In this document: one piece after another, positions 13,176 through 27,900 of the stretch
How the letters are laid out: every line of letters begins with the position of its first letter
How positions within the stretch are numbered: position 1 is the stretch's first letter
Assembly: GCA_003508835.1 (NCBI GenBank)
Contig: PUFA01000027.1
Location: 7,378,001 to 7,442,000 of the forward strand
Origin: Eonycteris spelaea
Taxonomy: Eukaryota; Chordata; Mammalia; Chiroptera; Pteropodidae
Length of the DNA stretch: 64,000 nucleotides
Reading direction: 5' to 3'
The notes under the pieces: model-generated
What the model was told of the DNA's origin: nothing
The model's input: the letters and a program-made list of their open reading frames with translations, nothing else
The model's database searches: none
Made by a program: the position numbers and the translations under genes

Positions 13176-14615
13176 GTCTAGATAGTTAATGAAGCCCTGG
13201 GCAAAATATTTTAAAAATATTTTGAAATCTCTTTTCAAAATTTTAGTTTTTGAAATCATACATTAAAAAGACCACTTCAAGTTTACCACTGAGAATTAAA
13301 AAAACCCCAAAACATGGATTTTGAAATACATTTGATCTGAAACTAGGAAAACAAATCAAGGGGGAAAATCAATACACAATTTTGATTTCTTTTGGGTACA
13401 AAAACCATCAATACATTATTTTCTCCACGTGCTCAAAATTAAAAAGAAAACCAGCTCCATTTTTTTTCTTTTCTTCTTTTTTTTTTTTTAACAAAGATAA
13501 CAAATATAAAAATCTAGTCATAAACAGCCTTCAAAGTACAATTAAAAACCAACTCGAGGGATTCATCTTTTGGAGGGTTAATGAGTCGGTATTTAAACAC
13601 TTAAATTACCGCCACGTTGTCTATTTCACGATGGCTGCAGTGATGAGGAAGAGGGTACACAGCAGTTGTAACAGCTAACTCCATCAAGTCGCCATCCAAA
13701 ATGAACTTTACTCTCTTCAGGGTACCATAACTTGTATACGTCTCCATGGCACTCTGAGCATAGATGTCTTCATCCCATGTGAAAAGAGGCAGTTTCTATG
13801 GCAATATTGGTTAAGTGCCTATCATGCTGCACTAATATAGTGCAAAAATGTGCCTTCCATATAGCAAAAAAGATGCAGGCAACCAGTTTGAAATTAAGGA
13901 AAGTAGACACTTATTGTATTAACACAAGCAAATTAGTTTTCCAGACAATAATCACTATAAAATACTGAACTTGAGGACTCTTCTAAGGTAATAGTACATG
14001 TCCAACATTCGTACTTTGGAGAGAGACAAGAATTAAGTCTTAGAAAAGAGTCTTTGCCTTTGAAATGCAGGTCAATAAAAGCTACCATCAACTACCAAGA
14101 TATTGAATTTATTCAATGGATTTTCTGCGCAGTTTAGAGCTTATTTTTTATTCACCATTAAAATGGCTTATTCATGAGTGAATAACCTGGCATAATACTA
14201 TGTATCATTCAGTTGAGTATACAGGTGTTATATTTGCCTATAGTATTGTAGAAATCTTGGTATCAACTTTTCATGCTAAAATGTTACTATGGGTTAACAC
14301 TGCGGACAGTGTTATTTTAGAGATGAGAGTAAATTTCCAGTTGGTAGGTTTCATAAAAGATCACATATAACTCTTAGAAGGTGTGGCATGTATTCAACTT
14401 GATCTCCTAGACGACTCAGGGCTGATGGTTTCTATGTAAGCAGTGGCGTCTTGATATCGCCAATGGCACTGTGATTTTCACTCTTTCCATAATGATGGTC
14501 TTTAAAAAAGGCAAGATGCATTTTGATCCACACAGTTTAAATAGCTTTGTGACCTCTGGATGTCTACTGCAGAATCAGAAAGCTGAAACTGCTTGTTGCC
14601 AGGATAAGTTATATT

Positions 14616-14700
14616 TTACATGTCTGCATCTCCATCATAGGCTAAGGTTAAAGGTTTCAGTCGGTTGTTTTGCCGTCTTTGGGGTTTCTTTGGCTTCTTG
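14616..14700 (-). CDS. THSD7A: THSD7A last coding exon: cytoplasmic tail and stop
   Basis: The acceptor TTTTTAACAG precedes 14700. The first base C completes a Cys codon begun in the previous exon. The exon encodes a basic stretch KKPKKPQRRQNNRLKP followed by LTLAYDGDADM and TAA at 14616-14618. The many Lys and Arg residues right after the membrane helix fit the positive-inside rule for a type I protein. The ending agrees with the THSD7A C-terminus I know, so the stop is not a truncation. An A run at 14705-14716 (a U-rich tract on the transcript) forms the polypyrimidine tract. Confidence 0.96.
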
Positions 14701-17700
14701 CTGTTAAAAAAAAAAAAGTCATTAAAATTGGGAGGAAAAAAATCAATCTTCCATGTAAATTTTATTGTTTTAATTGAAAAAATATGAAACATATTGATAA
14801 ACCTAGATTACTTAATTGCCTACATTGCCTAAAATCAAACTTAAAATGTGATTTTCTGGTATCTTTGAATTTCTCAGCTTTATACTCTGAAGAAACTTGA
14901 AATGGAACCCTTCAAATATTTTATTATCCTATAAAAGATAAATTATCCAAATGGAAATCCCCTAGTACTAACAATAAAAATACCATTATAGTATAATCAT
15001 TTATGTTTGGCCAGAACCCTTTATAAATAATACATAATTTATTAATAATACATGTATAAAAGGTAATTGAATAAGATTAGGCATTACCATAACATTTTTC
15101 TCTAGGAGCAATTCAGTATAAAAATTTATGGTTCATCATAAGCATATTCTCCTGCAAAATGAAGGAGAACATACTTGAGAAGATGGCCTGAAGCAACTCT
15201 TGCTCATCTTCAGAAATTAAAGGGCTCAGATTTGGTAGATTTTAGAATAAGACTAAAGCCGTGATTATTTAGAACTTCAGATGAATACTAAATAAATGTG
15301 GAACACTTATTTGAGACATTGGTTTACTGTTCCTGCGTTATGATCAATTAAGAGGGCTTCCTCTGAAATAGATTATATATCCCCTTAGATTTTGAAATAT
15401 TTAAAAACTCACCAAGCTAGATAAATCATGGAGACAATAAAGATGAGCAACACAAATGCCCCAGCTGCTACACCATAAACCCAGGTCTTTAATCTTCCAT
15501 CTAAGAAGAATGGATATTAATCATTAATTTTATATTAGTCTGGTATACAAATGACAGTCTTTAACTATGACCAATGACCAGTCACATATGACCAAGTCCT
15601 TTCAAAACTGAAAATGAATTATTGCTTAGGCATAATTAATAATTAATGCAAAGCTGTTATTATGAGTTAGACAGTCCTTCATTAAAGATAAATTATCAAT
15701 GAAAATTGAATGAAAAAGTAATAAATGTTTTCAATTTGAGTTCAGATTTTGAGTTAATGTGTCTAAATTTCTGCTGCTTCTTATCTGAATTTTACTCCAA
15801 ATCCAGTATATGTATAAAGCTATATAAACATTTTCTTCTGATTTTCATTCTATTTTGAGAATAGCAATTATGAGAAAAGGAGAAAAATAAAGCAATTTCA
15901 ACGAAGTAAGAAAGTCCTACAGCTTAAAAGTTGATGCAGACAGGTGTTTGAATGTGAACATTGTCAGTTTAACATTTTTTTTCCCAGATGAACTAAAGGT
16001 GAACATATTTAATATTTTGGGGGAATTAGTAATCTTTTATCTAGTTTATAGTTATAGTAAGTTTTAAAGTTAATTTGATGATATCATTTGTAAAAATAAC
16101 CAAGTTTGGTGACGTATGAAAGGATCTCTAAATAACTTTTTTCTATCTTTTCTATTACAGGTATCCCCTTTTTTGAAATTTTGTGTTATGCACTTCACTT
16201 TTACGAAAGACCTACCTTAGTAGCAGTTTTACTAGCTGAGAGAAATCTGAGGAGGATTTTCTCTTTTATGAAAAAAAGGCAAAGAGCAAAAATGGGGTTC
16301 AGCGTTTGTTTTGCAGCCAGCTGTTACGGAGGCAGCGTCCAGGCTCAGAAAGCTGTAAGGGTGTTATGCTTAGTGTAAAATTTGACATAATTAAGTATAT
16401 TTGGTATGAATAGGTAGGTTTTTTTTAGACCTGGGAGCACTTAAAATTTTTTCCATATTACTGATAACTGCTTCTTCACTTTATGCCATTTCCACTTATG
16501 AAAGGTTTCACAGGAACGCTCCACTTTCGGTTAGCAGGGAAAACCTATGTATGAAATCAGATAGGACGGGGACTTTTCTAATAATGATTTTCTGGTCTCA
16601 TTCTTTTTGAACTTCTCAGTTTTATATTCAGAATAAATTTCAAAAAGAAGACATTATTAATGACTTTGGTAAGTTAAATTTGGTTTGCACATCAACATAT
16701 TTTCTGTTGTATATGTGCAAATGTATGATCATAGCATTAAATTATAGACTGGGCAAGTTGACCCCACAGAGACTCTGGTTTATTCAATACTGAAATGACA
16801 CCAAGAGCAAATCAACTTTGTGAAATTTTTGTCCTGGATCAATTTAAGAGTTTATTTGCTGGAAATAAATTAATATTTTAAATGTCTTTTCTTTGTGATT
16901 CTAAAGATTGAAAAGAATTAAGCTTGAGTTTAAAATCAAAAGAGCTGTTCTATTGTTGGTTTACCTGTCCTGAGAGTTCCTCAACAAATATTCTTTTAGT
17001 TTTTCAAAAACCAAGAAAAGGGGCTAAATATATTTTTAGAACAGATATCTTTTTAATATATTAAAATATTCACTTTAGGTAAACCGTATATTACATTTAA
17101 AAGAAATAACAATATTCTCTCTTTTTAAAAACCAGTTTTGATGTGAGGAGATCTGCTTGGATTCTTAGTCAAGGTCAAGATTGGTAATGAACGTTTGCTA
17201 GTCCTCTGTCTTGAACACTGGAAGAAGAGTTACCCATGTTTACACAGTCAGGTCAACTTTGCAAATAAAATGTATTTTCAACTAAAACTTAATCAAGGCA
17301 GGAAAACATGGATAAATATGAATCACCCAATAATGAAAATACTTTAAAAAAACCCTAATAGTGATTTTCCAATAAGGGAAAGTATTTTGACTTAATGCAT
17401 TAAATATAGAGATGTGTTAGCTATACAAATTTCTTCCTTCCTTTCTCATGTTTATAATGGAGTTATAAAGTAGTCCATGCTCAGCTTTGCCTGGAAATTT
17501 CCTTTGACCATGAACTAGTAATCCTCTTGGTGTGAGAAAAAGTGGTATGATCTTAAGCTACCATGTTACGCTCATAGCACATTTTAAACATGAGCTTATT
17601 TCTAGGATAAGTGTATAGTTGAATCCAACTGGAGAGGGAAAGTGTGCAGAATAAAATCACATTTCATCAAGCCTTCAAGGTTTTAACTGTACTGGCTTCA

Positions 17701-18181
17701 TGTTAGTCCATTATTAGATGCATTGAGAGCTGTCTAATATGACAAGAGTCTGGTCAGTCTCTAAATTCAGATCATCCTATTTAGACAGGAAGGCTCCAAC
17801 ACTCTTCCTACGTATCTGGTGCTAGAATAGATTCTGAGATTTTGAGTATACCAACTCTAAGGGCTGACAGAAATTGGTCTGAACCACTAAGTGTCCCCCA
17901 ACGTGGCACTGCATTACTGATGTTCCTATTTTAGGTTCAAAGTATTACTACTCTGTAGTCAAATGAAAAACTCTTGAATGCATTTATAGTTTTATTTGTT
18001 CCACTACTGAATGATAACATAATTTTTTTCCTACTTAATATTTTCATTGTTAGATTCTTTGCTCAGTGTGAAAACAATTATACTTATGAATTTAGGTCTG
18101 AGATTGAATAACTAATATCAATCCTAATATTTTTTTCTCAGAATAAAGTAATTTCATTTCTCTGAACTTTGAGCATGAGTG

Positions 18182-18233
<52 letters not shown>

Positions 18234-21200
18234 TTATGACAACAGTACAAATTTTTAAATTATATAGCAGAATCAGAAGAAATTTTGGTGAAATAATAAA
18301 TAGCTCATATGAAAATGCTTGCTCATCTTTTAATCCTTTGGCATTGGTTAACTATACAACTAAAGAATTCTACATCAACACTGATGAGTCTCTTCACCTG
18401 GCCCAAATGGCTGTAGAAACCAGGTCCTTCCCCGTCCTGTTGCATTAGTGGAGGGTTGTGTTGGATGTACTGCCCGACTGGTTTTCACATCTCCTCTTTT
18501 GTCCTCCATGGTGGGTATCACCACCACAGGGATCAGTGTGCATTGCTCAAGAGTACCATTAGAAGACAGGACTTCAGTGTATCCTTCTTCACAACTGCAT
18601 GTCCTCATCTGCAGGAGAACAAAATGATTTCGACTGTGTATACAAGGTGATCTTTGAAAGTATAACAGACTTGACTTGAAAAGAAGCTTTCAAAGAAACA
18701 TTAATTTTACTACATGTAATTTCTGTCTTCACTGCATAAAAAAAATACATTTTTTTGTATGATACACAAACTTATTTTAACAGTAGAAACAAGTGCATTC
18801 AGAATTATTTATATTGATAAAAAGGGAGTTCCAACAATAGAATTTTTATGCCTCAAGACATACTTTCTTTTAAGGAAAATAGATTGCACGAGAGACAGTG
18901 GGGTGACAAAAGATGATGCTGGTTTGTCTATCCCAGTGAATTCACACATACCTCACTACAGTACGAATGGGGCTGACTACACGGTGGGTGACAAGACCTG
19001 TCAGCATCAGGCTGGCGTACTACCAAGCAGCCCCCTGCAGAATAGAAAATCATGTTTAGACAAGTAGTATCTCTTGCAATAATAAAAATATACTGTTACA
19101 GGCTCATCTTTGAATCTTGAACCACTTTGGGAATTCCACAGATTTTTCTGAGGGCAGTTGACTGTGAAATATTTGGTTAACCTTGACCAGAGGAGACAGC
19201 ACGGTGCCTGGTCCTTAGCAGGTGCTCCTTAAGCACTTGTTGAACAGAGGATGTTATAGTTGCTACTTTGAAAAAAAAACTGATTGCACACAAGCTATTT
19301 ATGTCATTGTTCTTGAGGCCAAGTCCAGCACTAAAAAGCACATTTAATTTTCTTTTAAAATTAAAATTCTTTCTTGGCATTCAAAGACACAGTTTGCATA
19401 TCCCTTGAGATGTCTCTTTAATTCATGACTACCACATAAATGCATTTTTTATGTTTTTTTTTTTTTTTTGAGAAAATCACTATTCCTGCTAATTCAGGAT
19501 ATTTTTGGGTACAGGAAAGAAAAAAATGTAGCTTCTAAGTAGTGTGCTTGCACTATAGTTTTAACTTGCCATTCTCTATCCTTCCTCTTTTTCCTCTTTT
19601 CCAGTATAGTATTAAGCGTGCCTAAATTATTATAAGTGAGGTTTAAGATGAAAATAGATATTGTTAAGAAACAATATAGTGATGTTAAAGAAACTCACAG
19701 TTTCAAACCATTTTTGCTCGTTTAACAGAATTTTAGCAAAGCAGAAGTTTTCCTTTATTTATGGAATTAATGATCCTTTGAAATTTATCAAATGTGAGTA
19801 TCATTTATTTTTTGCCTTATCTCTCAATATTATAAAAAAGTATTTATAGAATACATGTTATGGAAAGCAGTTAGTCATTGCAAGGCAGTTGGAGCTAAAT
19901 GGCCATTTTGAAGTTATTATCATTAAACGTGAAAAAAAGGAAAACAACATCTTGAGATTCTTATAAGGATAACTATTCATAAAATTAAAGTATCAATCAA
20001 GGTAGGTAATATACTATACATGCTTGTCTATTTCTCATAAAGAATCTCATCTTTCCTAAAAGATGGAAGAAGAATGTATATAAAGCTTATCACAAATAAT
20101 TTACACATTAGCTTTTTGGTATCAAACAGTATTAGAAAGAAGTAAATATAATAGATGCTATACTGCATTAAAAAGATATTAAAAATATGATTTCTACAGG
20201 TAAGTCTTTTAAAATTTGACTTACCTTTGGATTGGTATAATTTCAGTAAGAAAAGTGATTTAACATGTAAAAGAAATGCCAGACAAATATTATTTGCATT
20301 CATATTTGGAAAAAAAAAAACATTGAAAACTAACCGGATTCTGTGAGGAAGCTATAAAATTTTCTTTGAATAGTTTGAAGAAGAATGAAAACATTCATTT
20401 TCAACTCCTGAGTTGAGCATTCCACCTCTATAATGACGTCAGGTTCAGAATGCCTATATTTTCCTCGCTCAGCTCTTTTTCCTCCTGTGTCTTTTAGAGT
20501 GGTGTGGTTGGAACAGATTTTTCTCCCAGAAAGTAATTTCGTGAGAAAGCAAAGGCTTTTCTGGAAGGTTTCATCTTTATTATGTATGTGTCCACTGGGA
20601 GTTGCTATTATCAAGGGTTTCTTCATACGGATTTCTCATGTATAAAATCTTACCAAGAATACAATTTGACATCTGCTTCAGCTTTCATAGGGAGGAATAA
20701 GTAATTAGGTTTCAATAAATCCAGGTAATTTAAAACTTCAATATAAAAATTGATGCTTTCCAAAAAGCATATTGATTCCTGCTCCTGTTATCTTACTGTA
20801 TATATTACAGCTAAATTTATAAATGGACATACTCAGAGGCAACCCAACTGCACATTACTTTTTCTCCCTGCCAGAGGGCCAAAACAATGACAGCAAGTCA
20901 GCAGGTCTCCCTGAACAATTACCTAACTGTCAATACACTACTAGCGCTATGCTATGGCGATTCCTGCAAATTAGATCTGTAAAAGCAAATTGTTTAAGAA
21001 GAGACATTAGATCTTAGGGTCCACGTGCTTGAGTGTGAGGTTCTGGTTTTTGACCTCGGTTTCCTTCTAGGAAATTTGCAGGATGGTTCACCTCGCTAAA
21101 TATTTGGAGCCACGTTTCTTCCCTCCTCAAAGAATCCCTGGATCCTTTGCCTTTATTGGGCTCAGATAAGAAAATTTTAGTAATTGCAGATTAGTTCTTT

Positions 21201-24200
21201 GGGGTAGATGTGGTATAAAGGACATTCAGAAAAGTTCATTTGGATTTCTTCTTTGGAGGTATGATAATTTTTGAGTGAGGACAGAGTAGGAGAGCTGGTC
21301 AGATGCTTTGGGCTTGATATTTACCAATAAGTCTTCTCTATTAATTAATAAAAAACTATTAATCATAGATTTCTGAATTCAAGCAAGATATTTGGATTTG
21401 TATAATCATATTCCCTTGGTAATATTTTTTGGTCTGCATCTGTATTGCATTGATGGCACAGAAACATATAGTCAACAAAACATTGATTATTTTAGCATGT
21501 AGTAAGCTATTAATATGTAAAATTTCCAGGAAAAATCTGAGAATTATTTACTTATAATAACCATTTGTTAGAATTATTTAATGTCTTAATTAATTAAATT
21601 CCAGTAGCAACATCTAAAATGTTGGGTGAGAGAAATTTAATTGAAACATTAAAAAAGAAAATAATTTGTCTTTGGTCACCAGACAGGTATACAGCTCAGG
21701 TGTCCTAAATCCAACCATGTGTTAAATACTGAAAGAATATCTTTGTTTCCTTAGTGTTTTTAAACCTTATACATGTGTGTTACGGAGACTTTCAGAGAAC
21801 AGAGAGAAATTGGAAGTTTACTGTTACATTTGTACCATCTGATCTTTGACACCAAACTGTTCGGGAAGAGCCTTTCCAAGCACTAGCCATCCATTTATAC
21901 TCATAACACTGTCCATCTGTATGGGCACAATAAACATTAACAGAGCACTCTGCTGTCCAGAAGGACAATCTGGGATAGAGTATTAATAAAATATTTATAA
22001 ACAGTTGCAAGGGATAAGAAGTACATCTCAAATGATCCGAATGTCAATTTATTGTCCTGAAGTTGCCATATAAATGTTACAAAATTCCAGATGTATACCT
22101 AACACTTAACTCATTTTCCACACCTATTGTCACACTATTTGATGTGAACCTGGATTTTTAATGTAATTTTATGTTTTATTAAAGTATTATGAAACCGAAC
22201 ATATAGACAGGATGGAGAATAACTAAAAATATATATTCAATTATCCATCATGCAATTTTAACAAATATTACCATGTAGTAATCTTTGCTTTAGTTTTCTT
22301 TTGCTTGTTGATGAGTAAGAAATAACAGATAAACTTGATGTTCTATTATATTCCTTTCTGATCTGATCTCTCTCCATGTCTATCCAGCAATCTCCAATAT
22401 TCTGGAGTAAATATATGCATTTCTGTGACCTTTTTTATTCCTTTAATATATAGATATTATACATATAAATATACATATCTATAAATGATGTATAGCATTT
22501 TTAGTCAATCTTAAAATTAAAAAAGTGTCATACTATGAATCATTCTAAAACTTAATAGTCAGTGTTACAGATGAAATATTTTTATGTGATTTGAATGCAG
22601 ATATAGTCAATTTATTTTAACTGCTATATGGAATTCCATGGTACTAATTGCTGCAATTTATTTAGCTATTTCCTCTAAGGGTAGAATTTTAGGTTATTTT
22701 CAATTTTTGCTCTTACAACAAAGCCTCAGTGGTCAGCTTTGTGCCAGCTTCCTGGTGCTTCCTTCAGGTACATATCTAGAAGGGAAATTTCTGGGTATCA
22801 CTGTAGGGATAGCTAAAACTCTACTATATAGAGATCATTTTTCCCACTAAAAGGTAACCATTTACATGTGCACCAGCAGTGAATAAGGGTTACCACTGCT
22901 CTAAACTCTCACGACCATGTATATAACTGCCAGACTGTCAGTCTTGTGGGTGTGGAAAGCTATCTTGTCATTTTGAATTGCAGCCCTTTGATTAATAAAT
23001 CTATTAAATGGAACAAAAATGTTTTAGGGGCATTTAGATTTCTTCTTATATGAAGTGCTTACATATATCTTCTGGCCTTTTTTCCTACTGAAATATATAC
23101 CTTTCTTATTGAATGGTAGGAATGCTTTATTCTAGGATAGATAGCAACTCTCAAAGTATGGCCCAGGGTCCACAGGAGATTTTGACATTCTTTCAGAGTG
23201 TGTGTTTATAACATCTGTGTAAGACTTCCTCATATACATAAACTAAACTGAAACTGCAACAGATCGAACGCAGAAGCAGATAAAGAAATTCGGCTGTCTT
23301 CCTTCCTTCAAGCCAGACATGACAGAGATTTGAAAAAGAATAAAACAAAACCATACTTGTCATTAAAGTTATTGTCTTTTGTTTCTGAAAATAGTTATTT
23401 TTCAGGAAATATATTATTTACAGTAACATACAATTAGTTTATGATTATTTTAAATAAATTAACATTTAAAAATCTATTAGTTTTCATTTTTTAATTTAAA
23501 ATTGTGTATAACAATTTTATATAACTCACAAAAGGAAAGCAGTTTGGGGTCCTCGACAATTTTAAGAGTGTAAAAATTGTCTTGGACTGAAATGTTTTAG
23601 AATTTTTGTTCTAGACACTAATCCTTTGAAATTAATTGACTTCCCAAGTACCATTTCTAGGCCTGTTGCTTTTCCAATAACCTTATTTCTGTGTAGATTT
23701 ATTTTACTGTGTAGAAGATTTCAATTTTAATTTAAACATATTTTTAATTGTTTCCATTTTTGTTTGTGCTTTTGGTGTTGTCTTGGGGAGGTTTTCCTCA
23801 CCTTTTTTCCCCACTCAACTTCATTTTACTTCTCAAGCTTTCACATAAAGGGGAGTTGTCTATTTCTTAAAATTTTGGTAAAACTTATAATTGAAACTGT
23901 TTAGGTTTTAGCTCGTGTGCTTGTGTGAGTACATATTTGATAGATTTGTTTTTAATAGTTATTTAATCCTTAGTTTAGCTTCTTTATTACTCTTGGTAAA
24001 TGGTGACATTCTAAATTGTCTTCAAGTTTTTACTTTTATTAGCAAAATTTACTCATATATTTTTCTAAAAGTTATTCTATTTGTAGTTGTACTGATTTTG
24101 TTCTTTTTAATTTTTCTCCATTGATTTTTCTATAAAGTGATCTATTTTGTTAGTTTGGTCAAAAAAACAAGCTACTGATTTTGTTGATTATCTTGTTTCT

Positions 24201-24944
24201 TTGTTTTTTATCTCCTTGAATTTGTATTTATCTGTATTGATTATACAGTTTCCTTTTTTCTTTCTTTTTTTAATTAAAAATTGAGTTGAAAGCTTAGTTC
24301 ATTTTAAACTCTTCTTCCTATGTAAGCATCTAAGGTTTTAAATTCTCTTCTAAGTACTACATAACATTTGATATGTAAGTCTCTAAAAGTGTAGTTTCAG
24401 TCTTTACTTCTATGTGTGCTTAGGGGATTCCTTTCAACTATAATGCTATTGGTGTCTTATTTTATTTCATTCTCATTTTAGGGTAAACAATTCTTTTTCT
24501 TTCCTTGAAAATTATTCATTTATTATAACCCCTGACCTTTCTCTACTTCTTTACCTATGCTGTTCCAGGACATATGGAATGTTTTATCTGGCTGGTAAAT
24601 TTGGGAAGATTTAGCTGACAAGGTAGATAAATCCATTTCTTGGATTAAATTATCTAGACCAACTGGCTCTCATTTTAAGCATTCTTATCTGACTTTTAAG
24701 CTTTTCCCTCTAACTTTTCATTAATTAGCATGATATTTAGGCTCCTATGCTATTATGTGTCATACTTCTTCTTTTCTGAACACAAGCAGTAAGAAGGTTG
24801 TTTGTTGTGCCCTACATTATTCACTAGATAACAATTCTTCTGTTTTCATTTATACTTCTTTTAAATAGTGTTCCCAAACTAATACTCTTTGGTTCTTAAA
24901 AATGTCATGTATTGCCTGTATTTGCTGCGTGGCTCTATAAGTGT

Positions 24945-24985
<41 letters not shown>

Positions 24986-27900
24986 TATATAAATATGTAT
25001 GTTCAAATAGGCTCTAGGTCAGATTTAGAGTAATTTTTACCAATACTTTATCAGTTCATGAAAATTTAATAAAATCTCTCATTTTGCTGTAGATTTGTAA
25101 TTTTTATTTGATTCTTTTAATTCAAATAAACTGAGGATATTGTTAGATTCAAACATGATCAGGATTGTTACAAATAATGTGCTCCTAAATGTCTCAGCTT
25201 TTTTTGGTCATAAAACTGGGACCCATTTTCACAATATTTCATATCTAATTTATAAAGGGTGGCAAAATTTTTCTTCCTCTAAATCTTTAAAATTCAGGAT
25301 GATACCCCGAATTCAACTCTCAGTCTGAAGTGAGATTTTGGCAAATTTGCTTCTTTAATAGAAAATTTTATACCTTGTGCTTTGGTTATTAACAAAATTA
25401 TGATTTTATGAATTGTAGCACTTACCATCACAAGATTTTGTTTCTAACATCTGCTCTGGACACAGATGTTGATTCTCTAGTTCTTGTATAATCACCGCTC
25501 TAGAACGGACCTGTATTCCACCAAATCCTAGGTCCTCACCATTCACACAGGTCAGCTGACACAGGCTCCATGACGACCAGTCCTTTAAATAACAGTCACC
25601 TGCAAAACACAGGTGTATAGTTTATACCCACACCTGCAAAGAATAGCAAGCCAGATAGTCATTTTATTTTTAATCCCATGGGCAATGTCCATAAGTATGC
25701 TGGTCATACATGGGATTTGTAAGATTTAGCCAAATATTTAATATTTGCAAGGTTATATGTAGCTTTATAAGTCTGTATTAATATTGTTACTTTCTGAGTA
25801 GATGTTACTGGTATAGACTATGTGTTGCTTAATGATATCAAATGTAAACTGTCACTTGAGGAAGCTTGTCTATTATAATTGTCTTCTCTTAAGAAACAAC
25901 AAATACTTGATTGAAACCTACTACCATTCTTGTCATTATCATTGTATAGAGGTTTATTAAGTACTTGGTACTAGTCAAAAGAAATCTAAATATACATCAA
26001 ACTTATCTTCTAGGTGTTTGTCATTTCAAAAGAGCTTGAGGTCCAAGTCTGAGAAAGGTGGTACTTATACTTTATTCCTATTTCTTCCCAGAGTTGTGAA
26101 GATGAGACAGCCAGTTGAGTAGCTGGAATAGTGACAATAATACACACCATTTCCTCTGATCTACATTAGTCAACTGTCCCTTTTTGTCAATTATTGATTA
26201 AAGAATAATATGCATGGAAAATGATCACATAAATGCACAAATAATTGTTTTCACAACCTGGTTATATACCCATGTAACCAACATCTAAGTCAAACAAACT
26301 CATAGCAATCTCAGAATCTCAAACACCCCCTTCACACTAAAAATGGAATCATACCATATGTAGTTTTGGTTAAGTCTGGCATCTTTCACTCATTTATGTT
26401 TGTGAGATCCATCGTGTATGTATGTAGTTTTAATTTGTTTACTCTTATTGTTGTACTTTTCTCTCATTGTATGAATTACCGCAGTTTAGATATCCACTTT
26501 AGTATTGATGGAACTGTGGAGAGTTCTAAGTTTTTCCTATTACGAATACTGCTGTTATAAACATTTTAGTATAAATCCTTTAGTGAACCTTACATATATA
26601 TTTCTGTTGGATATATACCTAGGAATGATCATATGTGTCATGTGTTCAACATCAACATCTTCAACCATTTTGAGAACAAGTAAGATTTAATGAAATACAC
26701 CTTCCCATACATACATCCATTCTTCAGGACTGACTGCCTGGTGATACTGTGCAGAGGATACAGCAAATTATGATAGACAAATCCACAGAGGTTCTTATTA
26801 CTTTAATTATTCAAACCACCTCACATGAATAATTCATATTGCCTTATATTATGCTGAAGTTGTCTAATATTAGCACAAGGTTGCTTGAATATGTGATTCA
26901 TGAGAAAACTTCTTATGTCATGATTAAGAAATCCTACAAAGACATGAATTACTGACTAACAGATACATATACAATAGTAAAATGGAGTGATTTTTGTAGA
27001 CTTTTATTATAGTATGTCATTGATACACTAATGTCATCCTGAAGTACAGAAAATTCTCATAAATTTTGGAAATGTTAAGGAAAAAGAAACTAGTAAGAAT
27101 TTTTAAGTAGTCTGAGAATATTTTAGAAACATTTCTATCCCCTATGAAATAGCTTTTCTTGGGTTACTCAGTTTTAAATTACGCAGGAGAAACTATGAAA
27201 ATTAAAATTTAAAAATTCCTGTCAATATGAATGTAGTATAATTTTGCCCCAGTGATTACAAACTATGTGGTAATAAAACAAATATTTTTACTAATAGACT
27301 TTATCTCTGTGCTTATATCACTTGACATAGTGATTTTATAACAACTCAATAAATCTTCTTACTGATAGTCTATGAATTATATAATAACAACCCCCAAATA
27401 ATCCATGTCAGGCTTCAAAGAATTAATAACAGTAAATGAAAGTGAGAATTGCCTTGTATATAACATACTTTTATATTTTTACCATATAAACCATTATAGT
27501 AGTAAAACTACACTATGCCTGGCAAAGACATGACAATTAAGTGTATGAAATGTATTCTGTACTTCAGTATTTACTTTGAAGTTTATTAGTGCACATATTG
27601 CTAGCTTTCAAACCCCATCATTGGAGAAAACTATTAAGAGACGAATTGAAATAAATAGAATTGTAATTTATAAAAGAGCATCTTCCTCCTGGATTTGTAA
27701 TTATTTAATCAGCAAGGTGTGTTTCCCTGTTCTATGTCATTATGCCATCTTGCAGTTTTCCTTCCCTTCACTTACCACAAATTTTAATCTTATGTTTATT
27801 TATGTCACTAATAGATAGCAAATGTCACTTCCATTAGAGGGTAAACTCTATGAGGACACGGTGTGTTAGTCTCCTATCTCCAACCTTGAGCCCAGTGTCT

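Larger units (their letters stand above)
9985..14615 (-). other. THSD7A: Probable THSD7A 3' untranslated region
   Basis: This follows directly after the stop codon at 14616-14618 with no further splice signal needed. It is AT-rich and contains a CAAAAA microsatellite, a fossil hAT-like element and a long T run in the plus orientation. The length is set by the candidate AATAAA at 10008-10013; the true end may be nearer the stop or up to about 9.2 kb. I see no other gene in it. Confidence 0.5.
15501..18397 (-). other. Intron with one fossil DNA transposon and an AT microsatellite
   Basis: 2.9 kb, AT-rich. Apart from the transposon at 16159-16550 and the AT run at 18187-18229, listed separately, I see nothing recognisable. 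Confidence 0.8.
21917..25425 (-). other. Intron rich in LINE-1 debris
   Basis: 3.5 kb, very AT-rich, dominated by old LINE-1 sequence lying on the minus strand, plus an AC microsatellite. The element pieces are listed separately. Confidence 0.75.

Noticed and set aside
16181..16378. 65-codon plus-strand open frame as a small gene
   Set aside because: It lies inside a fossil DNA transposon and has no conserved protein features.
21917..22031. Longer exon upstream of 21916 (open frame from 22031)
   Set aside because: The open frame continues, but similarity to THSD7A starts at DGQC, and GCCCATACAG is a good acceptor that matches the phase of the preceding exon.
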